Positions 47,450 through 57,940 of a DNA stretch of 64,000 bases are shown in pieces. Within the stretch, counting starts at the first letter, position 1. The number at the start of each line of letters is the position of its first letter. Origin of the DNA: Cenococcum geophilum 1.58 (lineage: Eukaryota; Ascomycota; Dothideomycetes; Gloniales; Gloniaceae); the NCBI GenBank assembly GCA_001692895.1, contig KV748181.1:3415640-3479639 (forward strand), written 5' to 3'. The notes under the pieces are model-generated. The model was not told the origin of the DNA. It was given only the letters and a program-made list of their open reading frames with translations, and did not search any database. The position numbers were made by a program, and so were the translations under genes.

Positions 47450-50268
47450 GCTTAAGAGACATCTAGCTCCTAGCCTATATTTTAGTTAGAGGTAAGATCT
47501 ACCTTATCTAACCCATCGCCGATAATATTGGTAAACTCTTATATATCCGTAAAGCTAGTTAGGTTATTAGTATCTAAAAGAGGATAGGAAGTAGTAGCCG
47601 AATGCGGGTCCCATATATAGAGCTAGTTAAACTACTTAATCCTCTCCACTAAAACGTCTATACCGGTACGGAGAATATTATAAGAGTTAAATAGCTATAA
47701 GCCTGCTAGCTGCCTAGGGCCTTATGGTATAGCTAGATTACTTAAATAGATTGTATAAGTAAGCAGGAACATATCGAGTTCCGTAAAAGCCCGCGTATAA
47801 GCACCTAATATCTCCTTACTAAATATATGCTCTATCTTACTATACACTATCCTAACCGTCGCGTTTAATAGACATACTTAGTTAAATATAATATTAGTAT
47901 TATAGGTAGAGTTCTTATAACACTTTATCTTAATTTTATAGCTGCTGTTTAGGTGCTCTAGTCTAAAATTAATAGCCTTATATATATTAAGAGACCTAAG
48001 CTAGTTTATAACCCCTAAAGCTAGTATTACATACTAGAGTTTAGGCAAATTTACCGAAGTAAGATTCCACCAATAGAACAGCATCTCGCGGCCGTAATTA
48101 TGCTATAACGCGCCAAAGAAGTAGATAATAAGGGGGTTAATAAGCCGTTGTAGTATACCTATATCGGCATATTTAACGGCATGCCGAATAATAAGAAGTA
48201 GCTCGGCTTCTTAAAGTAGGCGACACATTATCTAAAACTTAATATCGCCATACACGTGCCTACTTAAGTCTACGCCGCTCTATACTTTAATAGTAAAAGT
48301 AATAAACTAAATATCCTTAACTATTTCTAGGAACCGCTCTGGTATAAGGCAACCGATCGCCTAAGTGACATTCTCTATACATTCCAACAATAACGGATTA
48401 GATAGGTCGGACAGTTTAGGTATTATAGTAAAAAGACCTTGGCGCTATATAGCCGTATAGAAGAGGGCTATTATACGCGCTATAAAGCCCTACTTAACAA
48501 TTAGTACCACTTAATAGTACTTAGCGTTCTCCTGTATAAATAGTACACGATTTTATAGAGTAATGTTAAATCTTAGATAATAGTACGCCTCCTCTTAATA
48601 GTCCTTAGGCGCTAAATGCGTGCGTATAATAGTGTTATATAGGTTTATCTTAATATAGAACCACGAAGGTATACTAAGGAGCCAGTCCTAATAGTTAAAA
48701 GGACAACCCGCGTAGGCCTATTCCTATTTTACCGACCTAATATAATACGCAGTAAGCTGGTCACTATAGGCAAGCTAAAGCCGATTAGTAAAGTCGTTAT
48801 ATATAGAGCTATAGGGGTTATCCGGAGCCTAAAGTCTAAGCTAGTTAAGGAAGATATTTTTATAGACGCTATATATACCCTAGATAGTACCCTTATCTTC
48901 TATTATAGCACTAAACTACTAAAACTTAGTCTTCCTGGTGTTAATATAGTGTATACTTAGCATTTAAGGGAAAAGATCACTTTTAGCAAAGACGCGCTCC
49001 ACCCTATATAGATAAACCCCCTTTATTACGTTAGTAATAAGGTAATAGCTAATCTTTACTATTAACTCGTCTCTAATAAAGCTAGGTAATCGAAAGATAT
49101 TATTAAGTTACAGCGGTTTTATTAAATTATATATTAATTGGCGTAGCCTAGATAAAGGTAATTCTGGATAGAATATAATAGCAGCGGTTGTTAGCGAACG
49201 CATAATAGACGTATAACTAAGCAATTCATCGTGTTTTATATCCTTAAAGTTTACATTATTATATATAACCACTGTTTATGGGTTATACGCTAGGGTCTTA
49301 AGATGCCTCTATAAATATTAGCCCCTAAAGGAGTCCGTAGAAGCCCTTTTAATTAACCTAGGAGTTTATAGAAGTTTATAGGAGCTCTTCTAATTAGCCT
49401 AGGAGTTTATAGAAGTTTGTAGGAGATAGATACAAAATAATTAATATACCTCTGCCTCCTTAGCAATACTATTTATAATACAATTTACTAAATAGTAGCT
49501 ATAATATAGCCTAAAGCCAGATAGCGTTTTAAACACCCTCCTTTTTACCCTAGAGCCTATAAGATAGATATCTATAAGCAAAGTAAAGAAATTTAACCAC
49601 TTCTTAGCTCTAGAAGAATAGATTATACTAGTAATAGCATACGCCCGCCTAACTAAAGTGTCTTAACTCTTCGCCTTCTAATCTTTTACTTTCTAACCTC
49701 CCGCTTTCTAACCTCCCGCCTTCTAACCTTTTATCTTCTAACCTCCCGCCTAATAACTTGCTTTATAGGCGCGCTGGTTACTAAGAAGCTATAGCAAAGT
49801 TATATACTATATTAGGGCAATATCTTACATAGTGCGGAAGGCGACTTTAAAGTCTAGGTCCTCTATATTTAACGTCCTATTAAACGTATTAAAGTATAGC
49901 TCCTAAATAAGGCGGTCTAGCTCTATAGTAAAAGACCCTACTAGTATAACTGCCCCTCGAATATAGCTAAGTTACGGATTTTTCGCAACTGTATCTAATA
50001 ATACTCGCCATTGTCTTTTAACGCGACCGTACCAACAGTGCCTAATTATAACCCCCCCATTATCTGTATCGTCTGCTCTAACCTAGGTAGATAGGAATAA
50101 TGCAAAGGTCCAACCCTCTCGTTTTAGGGTATTAACCACAGCTTATAACTTCTTTGCGCGCCTCCGCTGTCTTATGCTTTAGTTTAATAAGGGAGGTTTA
50201 GGCTTACTAGTATCGGGTCAGCTGTTGTTATCTATCTAGTCGTCGCTATTAGAGGAATCCTTAGACAT
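47450..50268 (-). pseudogene. DUF6589-like protein, RIP-degraded
   Basis: A minus-strand coding remnant of about 900 codons. A start is possible at 50268 (MSKDSSNSDD). Near the N-terminus come REGWTFALFLS and a WYGRVKRQWRVLLDTVAKNP block. Near 48.0-48.25 kb it reads MCRLL, EAELLLIIRHAVKYADIG, FFGAL, HNYGREMLFYWWNL and SVNLPKL. The HNYGRE-type block with a Trp/Asn-rich follow-up is what I recall of the fungal DUF6589 family, whose function is unknown. Many stops from RIP. It is the largest protein of the element after the helicase, so it may be its transposase or a replication partner; that is inference only. Confidence 0.62.
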
Positions 50269-50735
50269 ATTAATGAAGTATTCTAGCGGGCTAGAAAGAC
50301 TAAACTGGCTAGAGTAGCTAGATAGAGGACTCTAAGTATCCTGCTCGGATGGACGCCTATTAGGGGTACGGTCGGGCTCTATTACAGATGCAATATATAA
50401 AGTAAGAGATAAGCTTTTAAATAGAGGTATTGGCGAGCTAAGCAGCGCTATATTAGGGGTTAATATATAACGTTAAAGGCGATCGAACTGTTATCTATTA
50501 GTAAGGCTGTACAGCCCTTATAAAAGGCGCCCATAATCCCTTAGACCCTTAGAGAGGAATCCACCTTGGCGCTCTATAATTGGCTGCTAAAGCTAGCATA
50601 AGCGCTAACGCTTGTGGCGTACATTAGGCTGCGGCGCCGGCCGCTAATTGGCTCAGGAGTTTATAGGAATCATAGGGGTTACAGAGGTGTGGCGGTGCCA
50701 GCCGCTGATTGGCCCAGGAGTTTGCAGGAGGTGAG
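49343..50735 (-). repeat. Right subterminal and internal motif copies (reverse orientation)
   Basis: ATTGGCYYAGGAGTTTRYAG-type copies at about 49345-49365, 49385-49425, 50643-50665 and 50700-50730, all reverse relative to the left end. Those at 50.64-50.73 kb are the least mutated (GCTGATTGGCCCAGGAG). Confidence 0.8.
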
Positions 50736-50782
50736 GTGGATTTTCTCTCCGAGGGTCTGAGTCAACTGAGATAAGCACCTCC

Positions 50783-51301
50783 CCCCTTAGCAACATATTA
50801 GATGAGGAAGCCCTCGCGGTGCACAGCAGCCTCAAAAGACGCGTCTGCAATTGTGGCAAAGATTTAGCATTGTTGCCCAAGAATGGACAGACATTACAAA
50901 TACTTACCCCAAGTCGTGAGGTTAGAGAGTGGTAGATATTAGTATCTTGGTCGACTCGAAATAGACTTATGAGAATGCCTGCCGGTAGTATCTGACAAGC
51001 ACGAGGCTCAACTTTCCAAAGCAAGGACTGGCCAATCGGCTCGAGAGATTAGAGTTTGGGGTCTAGACGTGCACCTCAAATTTTTGCTTACGTTCAGGAA
51101 AAATCATCGCGGCAAGAATGGAAGTAACCATCACTCTGATATTCCTCACCCGGCTGTTTTTTACCTACACCAAACCCACCCATCTCCCTTGAGGAAATCA
51201 CCCGTCAGCCATAAAACATTTACCCTCCCGCAGCGCCCCGCACAAGCGTGAACATAAAAGCATTAACCACCCTCAACCCCACCACAAAGTCTCCGCGGAA
51301 T
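50783..51301. other. Intergenic, between the large element and the ENT3-like gene
   Basis: About 520 bp of normal composition, holding the 3' flank of the ENT3-like gene. One open frame on the minus strand (50653-51024) runs across the transposon boundary and looks spurious. Nothing else recognised. Confidence 0.55.
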
Positions 51302-53059
51302 CTAACCCAGCAAGTCATCAAACGCGCTGCTAGTCTTGGGCGCTGCGCCGGACTGGCTCCCCGGCGTGGACGATGTCGGCGCGCCCCAGATGCCCGCGCT
51401 CGCCTTTTGCTTGGCCATGTCGGCCATGGTGATCTTCTGCGTGGGTGTCGATGTCTTCTTGATAGTAGTGCCGGCCAGTAGTGAGCTGAAAGCGTCACCG
51501 CCGGATGAGGATTTAGGTGCGGAGGTGGGTTTGCCGATGGAGGGAGAGGGAACGCCAGGCGTGTTAGTCGCGGATGGTGGAGCCGGGTTGGCGGCGAGTG
51601 GGACGGAGGTGTAGTAATTTGGCTGAGAGGCCTGGAAGCCTGCAGGGCGATACTGTTGCGCTTGTTGCGGGATGGGAGGGGGAGAGAAGGTGGAAGTAGT
51701 GGCTGGAGAGGCGGTTTTGTTGCTTGGAGCAGGAGAGATGGATGCGAAGAGGTCGTTTATATTTGCGCCTTGAGTGCCAGAGCGGGGTTGTGGTGCAGCG
51801 AATTGAGTAGAAGATGTAGTTGTCGATGTTGATGCAGGAGGTGCGATACTTGCTAGTGAAGGTTGTGGTGTTGGCTGTGCTGCTGGCGGAGGAGCAGCCT
51901 GGAAGTCGTCAAACTCATCGTCATCGGGACCGAAGTCAGGAGCGCCAGCTTTTTGTTTGCCGTTCGAGGAAGATGTGGTTGCGGGTTCTTCATCACCGAA
52001 GGAAAATAGGTCTACCTCAGGCTCCTTTGGTTTTGGAGGATCTGCCTTCTGGGTCTCACGTTTAACACTGGTTGAGGCTGGCGCTGCGTCTGCTTTCCTC
52101 CGGCCTGGTGCGGCGACAGCGCCCTCATCATACTCGTCATACTCTTCAAATCGGTCTCGACGACTCTGTGTGTCCGAAAATCCTCCAGTATTGCCTCCGA
52201 ACCCACCTCCGTCGCCATACACGCCTCCGCTGAAGCCTCCATAACCGCCATCTGCTTCTTCGCTGCCGAAGCCGCCATATCTGCTTCCGCTTCCTGACAT
52301 GCCTCCTCCCATACCCATGCCGCCTTCTGCACCGCCATACTTGTTTCGTGTAGCTCGAGCCTTCTTCCTCTCCGCTCGAATACGGTCAACGTCGCTGAGA
52401 AGTTCCGCCAATTCCTTTGACCGATTGCGGACATTGACCCCCTGATCCTTGCCGTTTTGATCGATGAAGTGGAATTGCCTTAGCATTTTAAGGAGGGAAA
52501 TGTGAGAGCGCGCATCGTCGATAACCCGTTCCGAGCCATTCTTGATGAGAAATTCGAGCAATTGGAGTGCCTTTTCCAAGTTAGCATGGCAGCTGTGGTC
52601 TATCTTCAGCGACCCACTTTATAAATCTGCCTCCACTCCTCTGCGGCTTTCTCGGTAAATCTCTTGTAGATCATGGGCATGATTTCGTTAAGCAGTTGGC
52701 TAAAGAAGTCAGAATCTGCGTAGGAATAATGGGAGCCTGGAAGCGCGCTGACTAGTTGTATGTTCCATTTGCAATTTCTTGCATCAACGTCGACGATGCA
52801 CCTAGACACCGAAGATTCTGAGCTAGGATACTAGAGCGGAAACCGGGCGCAACATACCCCAAGGCTCGTTATTGGTGGCCTCTCTAACCTTTGCCTCCAT
52901 CTCGGTATAATTCATGACGGCTGGAAGGACAGGTTAGCATTGGCGCCCAAACGGGTCAACTTCGAGGGTCAACCTACCATTTTGAACTTTCCGCACGCCG
53001 GCTTTGAGATCGTAGAGGGTGAGATTGCTCACTTGCTCCTTTAAGCTGGAGAAATCCAT
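51302..53059 (-). CDS. ENT3: ENTH-domain clathrin adaptor, ENT3/epsinR type
   Basis: Five exons: 53059-52978, 52920-52858, 52801-52753, 52699-52618 and 52570-51302, giving 514 aa. Ent3/epsinR proteins bind phosphoinositides through the ENTH domain and work with clathrin, AP-1 and GGA at the trans-Golgi network and endosomes. The ENTH domain fills about residues 25-160: MNYTEMEAKVREATNNEPWG, LMQEIANGTYN, LNEIMPMIYKRFTEKAAEEW, LQLLEFLIKNGSERVIDDAR and NVRNRSKELAELL. A Gly-rich stretch follows, then DLFSFGDEEPA and an acidic-Phe motif DDDEFDDFQ of the type that binds gamma-ear domains, a Pro/Ser-rich region, and a C-terminal FDDLLG. Introns are 46-57 nt. The third uses a non-consensus donor, GTCAGC, but is needed to keep the ENTH frame. 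Diverges from the cyclophilin gene. Confidence 0.93.
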
Positions 53060-53783
53060 GATGGCGGAGAATTTTGGAGGCGAAGTTTGGGAGGTGTTGG
53101 AGGGGTTGAGGTGGCAGCTTATTATTGAGCCGCTTTGATGAGTTGCATTTATGAAGCGCTGCTAATATGGAAGTCACGTGAGCAGTAAGAACAGTGTAAG
53201 CTTCTCTTAGTTGAAGTCAGAAGGATTAGCATCAACTACCACTGGTAAACTTAGTTGACAGCAATAGTCTCCCTGTATGCGCCCGCGACAACGGGCGTCT
53301 GTTGTAAGTCACGGGATTTGCTTGGGAGATCGCGGTGTGCTGGAGCCTGACTCGGCATTCTCCCGGGACGAAAATCGGCAGCCAATGTTCTTGCTATTGC
53401 ATATTCCCCTTTTTTTCCCTTCATCCTCTAGAAGCGGTACCTCTAATTGCATCGTCCCTTGTACTATAGTTAGAGCATTGGCGGCCATTGTAATTGTAGC
53501 ATCTCTGTTCCCCAGGCATTCCTCCAGGAGCAGCTTCCCGGTCCCTTCCAGCTTCATTTCCATCACCACCTCAGGCAATTGGCAGCCGGGTTGTACAGTA
53601 CCAGACGAAAGAATCGGTGAGAGCCCATCGCCCACGACCGAGCCCCACAGCACCCACTTGGGATGGATTGTGCATATGATACTCTCCTGTCGTCTCCTTT
53701 GGCTGGCCCTGCTGACGGCGGCTTGGAGCTTCAAATCCGACGCTAAGACATTCACAGCAAACAGCCCAGCCCACCCCGCCATC
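53060..53783. promoter_or_regulatory. Divergent promoter region of the ENT3-like and cyclophilin genes
   Basis: 724 bp between two divergent starts. A CACGTG E-box lies at 53175-53180, about 120 bp upstream of the ENT3-like ATG. An open frame from 53277 runs in frame into the cyclophilin, but its translation before 53784 looks like leader rather than protein. Confidence 0.55.
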
Positions 53784-54746
53784 ATGCCCCTCACCTCGCA
53801 ATCTCTTCTTACCCAGTCTCGTCTTGCAACGCGCACCTATCTCAAAAACCCCTCATCCATAAGATATTTCCATCCGACAAACACAAACATGGTCATCAGA
53901 TGCTTTTTTGACTGCACCTGGTCTGGCCCCGAGGTCGAGATCGACTCCAAGGGCAACGTCACCAAGACCGGCGAAGTGAAAGGTAAGCTGCCATTGACCT
54001 CAAATCCCTTCCCTAAAATCCCTTCCCCAAAACCCCCCCCCCGGCTCCTGCTGCACTTCATCGAGGAGCCATTATCATACCCATCTTCGCACCTCCTCCA
54101 ATTCTCACAAGCAATTGCTGACGTTTGCCTGCTCTACAGACCAGCACGGTCGCATCAACTTCGAGCTCTTCGACGACGTCGTCCCCAAGACAGCTGAGAA
54201 CTTCCGTGCTCTCTGCACTGGCGAGAAGGGCTTTGGATACAAGGAATCCAAATTCCACCGTGTCATCCCGCAATTCATGCTTCAGGGTGGTGACTTCACC
54301 CGTGGCAACGTGAGTGTTACCCCTCGCTCAGCTGCTGCGCCTCAGTCGAAAATCCCTCAATTACTAACAACATCACAAAACAGGGCACTGGCGGCAAGTC
54401 CATCTACGGCGAGAAGTTTGCCGATGAGAACTTCAAGTTGAAGCACAGCAAGCCCTTCCTGCTCTCCATGGCTAACGCTGGACCTAACACGTAAGCTCTA
54501 GCTACCTCATCTCACTCGTAGCATCCAGCCCATACTGACGAGTTCCCCAACAGCAACGGATCACAATTCTTCATCACCACTGTCGTCACAAGCTGGCTCG
54601 ACACAAAGCACGTCGTCTTCGGTCAGGTTCCTGATGGTGACACCGCTTCGATGAAGGTAGTCAGGGCGATTGAGTCATGCGGTTCCGGCTCAGGTGCCAT
54701 CAAGTACAAGAAGTCACCCACCATCGTCAACGCCGGCCAAGCTTAG
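53784..54746 (+). CDS. Cyclophilin-type peptidyl-prolyl isomerase, likely mitochondrial and cytosolic forms
   Basis: Four exons: 53784-53982, 54140-54309, 54384-54490 and 54554-54746. From the first ATG the product is 222 aa; from the in-frame ATG at 53889 it is 187 aa. The extra 35 residues ([20 protein letters not shown] and on) have Arg, Ser and Thr and no acids, like a mitochondrial presequence. The core has [40 protein letters not shown] (active-site Arg), [20 protein letters not shown] and [13 protein letters not shown] (the Trp that gives cyclosporin sensitivity), ending [19 protein letters not shown]. Proline isomerisation aids protein folding. Making two forms from one gene is known for the Neurospora homologue; here it is inferred. 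A polyadenylation-like AATAAA lies at 54764-54769. Confidence 0.95.
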
Positions 54747-55439
54747 GTTGTTTTCAGAGGGGGAATAAATATTGAGCTACGATGTGAAAGGAGATCCGGA
54801 CATCATTTCATGTGATGGTGATTTGTCGGAAGAGTTGTTGATAAAATTGGCAATCATCTAGACAATCTAATATGATTACTGATTACTGATTACCGTATAC
54901 CGAATATGCTGTGTTTATTCATCGTGACAACATTCGATTAGTTGCACGCCAATTCATCAAGCTCATGTGCTGTTGTCCTGTCGAGCGATGAATAACAAAA
55001 TTTCGCCATGTTGCGCCCTCTGCCCCACCTTCAGAAATGTTCGACCCCGCATTACCGCAGGTGGCCTCATCGGGCAAATCTATCGTCACCCTGCCACATC
55101 TATCCACCTATCCACCTATCCACTTCCGCCTCTAGAACCCCAGCCTTTAAGGGAACCTCTAATCGCTATTAGTGCAGCGGTAATGACATGCCATTTCCAT
55201 GTTCTATTCAAGGAGCGTTCCGATCTCGCAGGGCGTCGCAAAACAAAAGTTACTCATAATGACTCCAGTTCCATTTCTTCAACGCTCAACACTCGCCTAT
55301 CACCTTTCAATTAACCTATGTACATGCCTAGTACTTACAATTGCATTTTAATCCCTTTGTCTTGAGCCACTATAACTTCTTCTTCCACCTTCTCCCCACT
55401 GTGACCCTTCCCCTCTCCAAAGAAAGACCAAAAGCTACA
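54747..55439. other. Intergenic between the cyclophilin and PLP-enzyme genes
   Basis: About 690 bp with the cyclophilin 3' end and the promoter of the next gene. A TGACTC core like the Gcn4/Cpc1 site is present near 55260. The 90 bp before the next ATG are pyrimidine-rich, as in many fungal promoters. No gene seen. Confidence 0.55.
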
Positions 55440-56801
55440 ATGCCCCCCTCCACGACACCCACCCCCTACGCGCCTTCCACCCTCGCCATCCACGCCGACG
55501 ACCACCTGAACCAAACCACCGACGTCGCTCCCCCAATCCACCTCTCAACCACCTACCGCTACCCATCCAGCCCCTCTGCCCTCGCCCCCGTCCCCGCCGA
55601 CACCGACCCCTCCGCCGCGGCGCTCCTCTCCCCCACCGCGCCCCTCATCTACTCCCGCGTCGCCGCCTCGAACCTCAACCGCCTCGAAACCCTCCTCGCG
55701 CCGCTCCTCTTCCCCGCCCACGCCGCCGACCCCGCCGCCCTATCCCGCCTCGCCGTCCACGTCATAACCTACGCCAGCGGCCTCGCAGCCTTCCACGCGC
55801 TGCTCGTGCGCCTCGCCCCGCGCGTCGTCGCCCTCAGCGGCGGCTACCACGGCATCCACGGCGTGGTCTCGCTGCACGCGCGCCTGCACGGCCTGCGCAC
55901 CGTGGACCTGCACGCCTCCGACGCCGCCTGGGACGCCGCCGGCCTCGGCCCCGGCGACCTGGTCCATCTCGAAACCCCGCTCAACCCGACTGGCGAGGCG
56001 TCCTGCATCGCTGCCTTCGCTGCCCGCGCCCACGCCCGCGGCGCCCTGCTGTCCGTCGACGCGACGTTCGGCCCGCCGGGCTTGCAGGACCCGTTTGCCT
56101 GGGGCGCGGACGTGGTGATGCATAGTGGGACGAAGTATATTGGCGGGCATTCGGATTTGCTGTGTGGGGTTCTGGCGACGACGGCCGTGGGGGAGGTGGG
56201 GGGAAGGTTGGCGGTGGGGTTGAGGGCGGATAGGGTGTTTTTGGGGAGTGTGATGGGGGGGTTGGAGGGGTGGTTGGGGGTTAGGAGCTTGAGGACGCTG
56301 GAGTTGAGGGTTGGGAGGCAGAGTCAGAGTGCGGGGGAGCTGGTGAGGTGGTTGGATGGGTGTGTGAATGGGGGTCGGGCGGCGGATCAGGACGCGCAGG
56401 CAGAGGCAGAGGCGGAGGTGGTCAGGCGCTGTGTGGATAGGGTCCAGCATGCATCGCTGCAGCGCGAGGATATGGGGTGGTTGAAGCAGCAGATGCCGAA
56501 CGGTTTTGGCCCCGTCTTCGCCATCTGGATGCGTGACCCGGCGGCTGCGCGTGTGCTGCCGAGTAAGCTGAAGCTGTTCCATCATGCGACGAGCTTGGGG
56601 GGTGTGGAGAGCTTGATTGAGTGGCGGAGGATGAGCGATCACGATGTCGACGAGAGGTTGTTGAGGGTTAGTGTTGGTGTGGAGGACTGGAGGGACCTGA
56701 AGGCGGATTTGGCGGCCGGGCTGAGGGCGTTGGTCGAGGAGGGATTGCTGGGTGGAGAGAGCAAGGAGGTGCAGGTTAGGGAGAATGGAAGCGCGGCGTG
56801 A
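55440..56801 (+). CDS. Cys/Met-metabolism PLP-dependent enzyme (cystathionine lyase/synthase family, YHR112C-like)
   Basis: Single exon, 453 aa from the ATG at 55440; the upstream in-frame part of the frame lies in the pyrimidine-rich leader. These fold-type I PLP enzymes make or break the C-S bond of cystathionine or related thioethers. In order: TLAIHADDHLNQTTDVAPPI, STTYRYPSSP, a Ser/Tyr-Arg phosphate-site block (YSRVAASNLNRLE), YASGLAAFHALL, GGYHGIHG, LETPLNPTGEA, SVDATFGPPGLQDPF, then the PLP-lysine motif SGTKYIGGHSD with Lys232, and GWLGVRSLRTLELRV. The block order fits the yeast YHR112C branch more than the classical lyases, so the exact substrate is open. The coding strand switches from C-rich to G-rich third positions near 56100, with no break in homology. 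Confidence 0.9.
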   Translation: MPPSTTPTPYAPSTLAIHADDHLNQTTDVAPPIHLSTTYRYPSSPSALAPVPADTDPSAAALLSPTAPLIYSRVAASNLNRLETLLAPLLFPAHAADPAALSRLAVHVITYASGLAAFHALLVRLAPRVVALSGGYHGIHGVVSLHARLHGLRTVDLHASDAAWDAAGLGPGDLVHLETPLNPTGEASCIAAFAARAHARGALLSVDATFGPPGLQDPFAWGADVVMHSGTKYIGGHSDLLCGVLATTAVGEVGGRLAVGLRADRVFLGSVMGGLEGWLGVRSLRTLELRVGRQSQSAGELVRWLDGCVNGGRAADQDAQAEAEAEVVRRCVDRVQHASLQREDMGWLKQQMPNGFGPVFAIWMRDPAAARVLPSKLKLFHHATSLGGVESLIEWRRMSDHDVDERLLRVSVGVEDWRDLKADLAAGLRALVEEGLLGGESKEVQVRENGSAA

Positions 56802-57940
56802 GGTAGAGGAAGTGATTGGGATAGAAATTGCAGAGCATTGCGCTTGCTTAGGGCTGATATAGAGAGAAAAGTGAGCTGGGGAGGCAGGCAGTATAATTAA
56901 TCATCGCGAAAATCCTAATACTGATATCTCACAACCCAAGCGTCTTTTTATGAGCGACGACAGATATTCCTCCAGTTATATTAGAGTGGGTGAATCTGCC
57001 TCCGCTTTGGCTGTTACTCCCTTAGGCAATGCCCCTCAATTCTCATTGACTCGACGCCCTCCGATGGTTTTTTCTGTCCCGGCCGCCGCTCCAGACCATG
57101 TAAGGCATCTCTCTCTTCTAGAATCCCTTCANCATGCTGTCCGATCACTAAAGAAAGACGAGCAATTTAGCTACATCTTTGATATTGAGCCGATCGCCAG
57201 GTCCTGGCAGAGGCATTGTCAGACGCTTGGCTATACGGGGTATGTAAGCGTTTCGGGCAGGGCTCGGGGAAGCGTTGTCAGGTGCTTGGTTATGCAAACG
57301 GGGTACTGTCATGGTACTGTCATGGTACTGTCAGGATCCGGGAGAGGCTTTTTGGATGCATCGTTCCTGGAACCCACTACTCTGCGCAGTGGACACTCCG
57401 TGTTCGGGAGACAACCTAGAAGAACAGTTGCAGGTTAACATAACTTCGACTCATTTTAGCCGCACTACCTTAGGGACTGCATTATACTGACGCGCGTGGA
57501 AATTGCGGATATGGCTCTGACGGGCGTTCATTGGCATTGACTGTCATGCCTGGACGCAACTCAGCTGCAAAGGAATGAGATAGTCTGTATCAAAGCGGTT
57601 CCGCTGGGAGCGCCCACAGAGTAGCCTAACGTAAGCAGCTCAAACATGCGAACGAATTCTAGATGCACGTACCAGAGGTAAGAGACTAATTGTTATGGAA
57701 GGAAGTGTAAATTCCATATAAGTAGGACTTAGACCCTGCCGTATTGACGCGCAAATCACGAAGAACAAACCACCCCTCCAGCCTTGAGGTTAGATACTCC
57801 CAACTCTCGACGAAATAGACTTCTAGCCATTCATTTTATTTGCATTTCCAAATCATTAAAGGCTACACAGCGACTTTTGACGATATGGCCCCTCATGCAA
57901 TTCCTCGTCGCCTCCTTCAGAGACCGAGCCAAGGCCAAGA
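56802..57940. other. Intergenic, between the PLP enzyme and the PKS fossil
   Basis: About 1.14 kb. An open frame at 56950-57438 has no recognisable product, one unread base (57132) and short imperfect duplications: GCTTGG..ATGCAAACGG-like segments at 57226 and 57283, and GTACTGTCATG repeated at 57305-57330. Probably non-coding or a fossil. Confidence 0.45.

Larger units (their letters stand above)
33854..50774. mobile_element. Candidate large helicase-bearing DNA transposon (TIR TTATCTCAG, 8-bp duplication)
   Basis: The ends are inverted: the left starts TTATCTCAGGTGCCTCAGCC, and the right, reverse-complemented, starts TTATCTCAGTTGACTCAGAC (17 of 20). A perfect 8-bp direct repeat GCACCTCC abuts both ends (33846-33853 and 50775-50782). 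Removing the chromovirus at 38742-46664 and its duplication leaves about 8.99 kb. Contents: RecQ-like helicase (+), Zn2Cys6-like coding stretch (+), DUF6589-like protein (-) and oriented subterminal repeats. No known transposase (DDE Tc1/hAT, DUF3435 tyrosine recombinase, Rep/HUH) was recognised. The coding parts are RIP-mutated. An 8-bp duplication is seen in hAT, P and Zisupton-type elements, but the cargo matches none that I know. The boundaries are my inference from the repeats. Confidence 0.72.

Noticed and set aside
33854-50774. Helitron, because of the helicase
   Set aside because: The helicase is RecQ-like rather than Pif1-like, no Rep/HUH motif is seen, and the ends have inverted repeats with an 8-bp duplication, unlike Helitrons.
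33854-50774. Starship giant transposon
   Set aside because: No DUF3435 tyrosine recombinase near one end, and the 8-bp duplication with inverted ends does not fit that class.
50653-51024. 123-codon minus-strand frame
   Set aside because: It crosses the right border of the large element, so it cannot be an old gene, and shows no known domain.
53277-53783. N-terminal extension of the cyclophilin in the same frame
   Set aside because: It would add 169 unlike residues before a typical presequence; more likely 5' leader.
55740-56642. 300-codon minus-strand frame opposite the PLP enzyme
   Set aside because: Antisense shadow of a GC-rich exon; the plus frame has the PLP-lysine motif and full homology blocks.
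56950-57438. 162-codon open frame before the PKS fossil
   Set aside because: No recognisable domain, includes an unread base and short duplications; kept only as intergenic.
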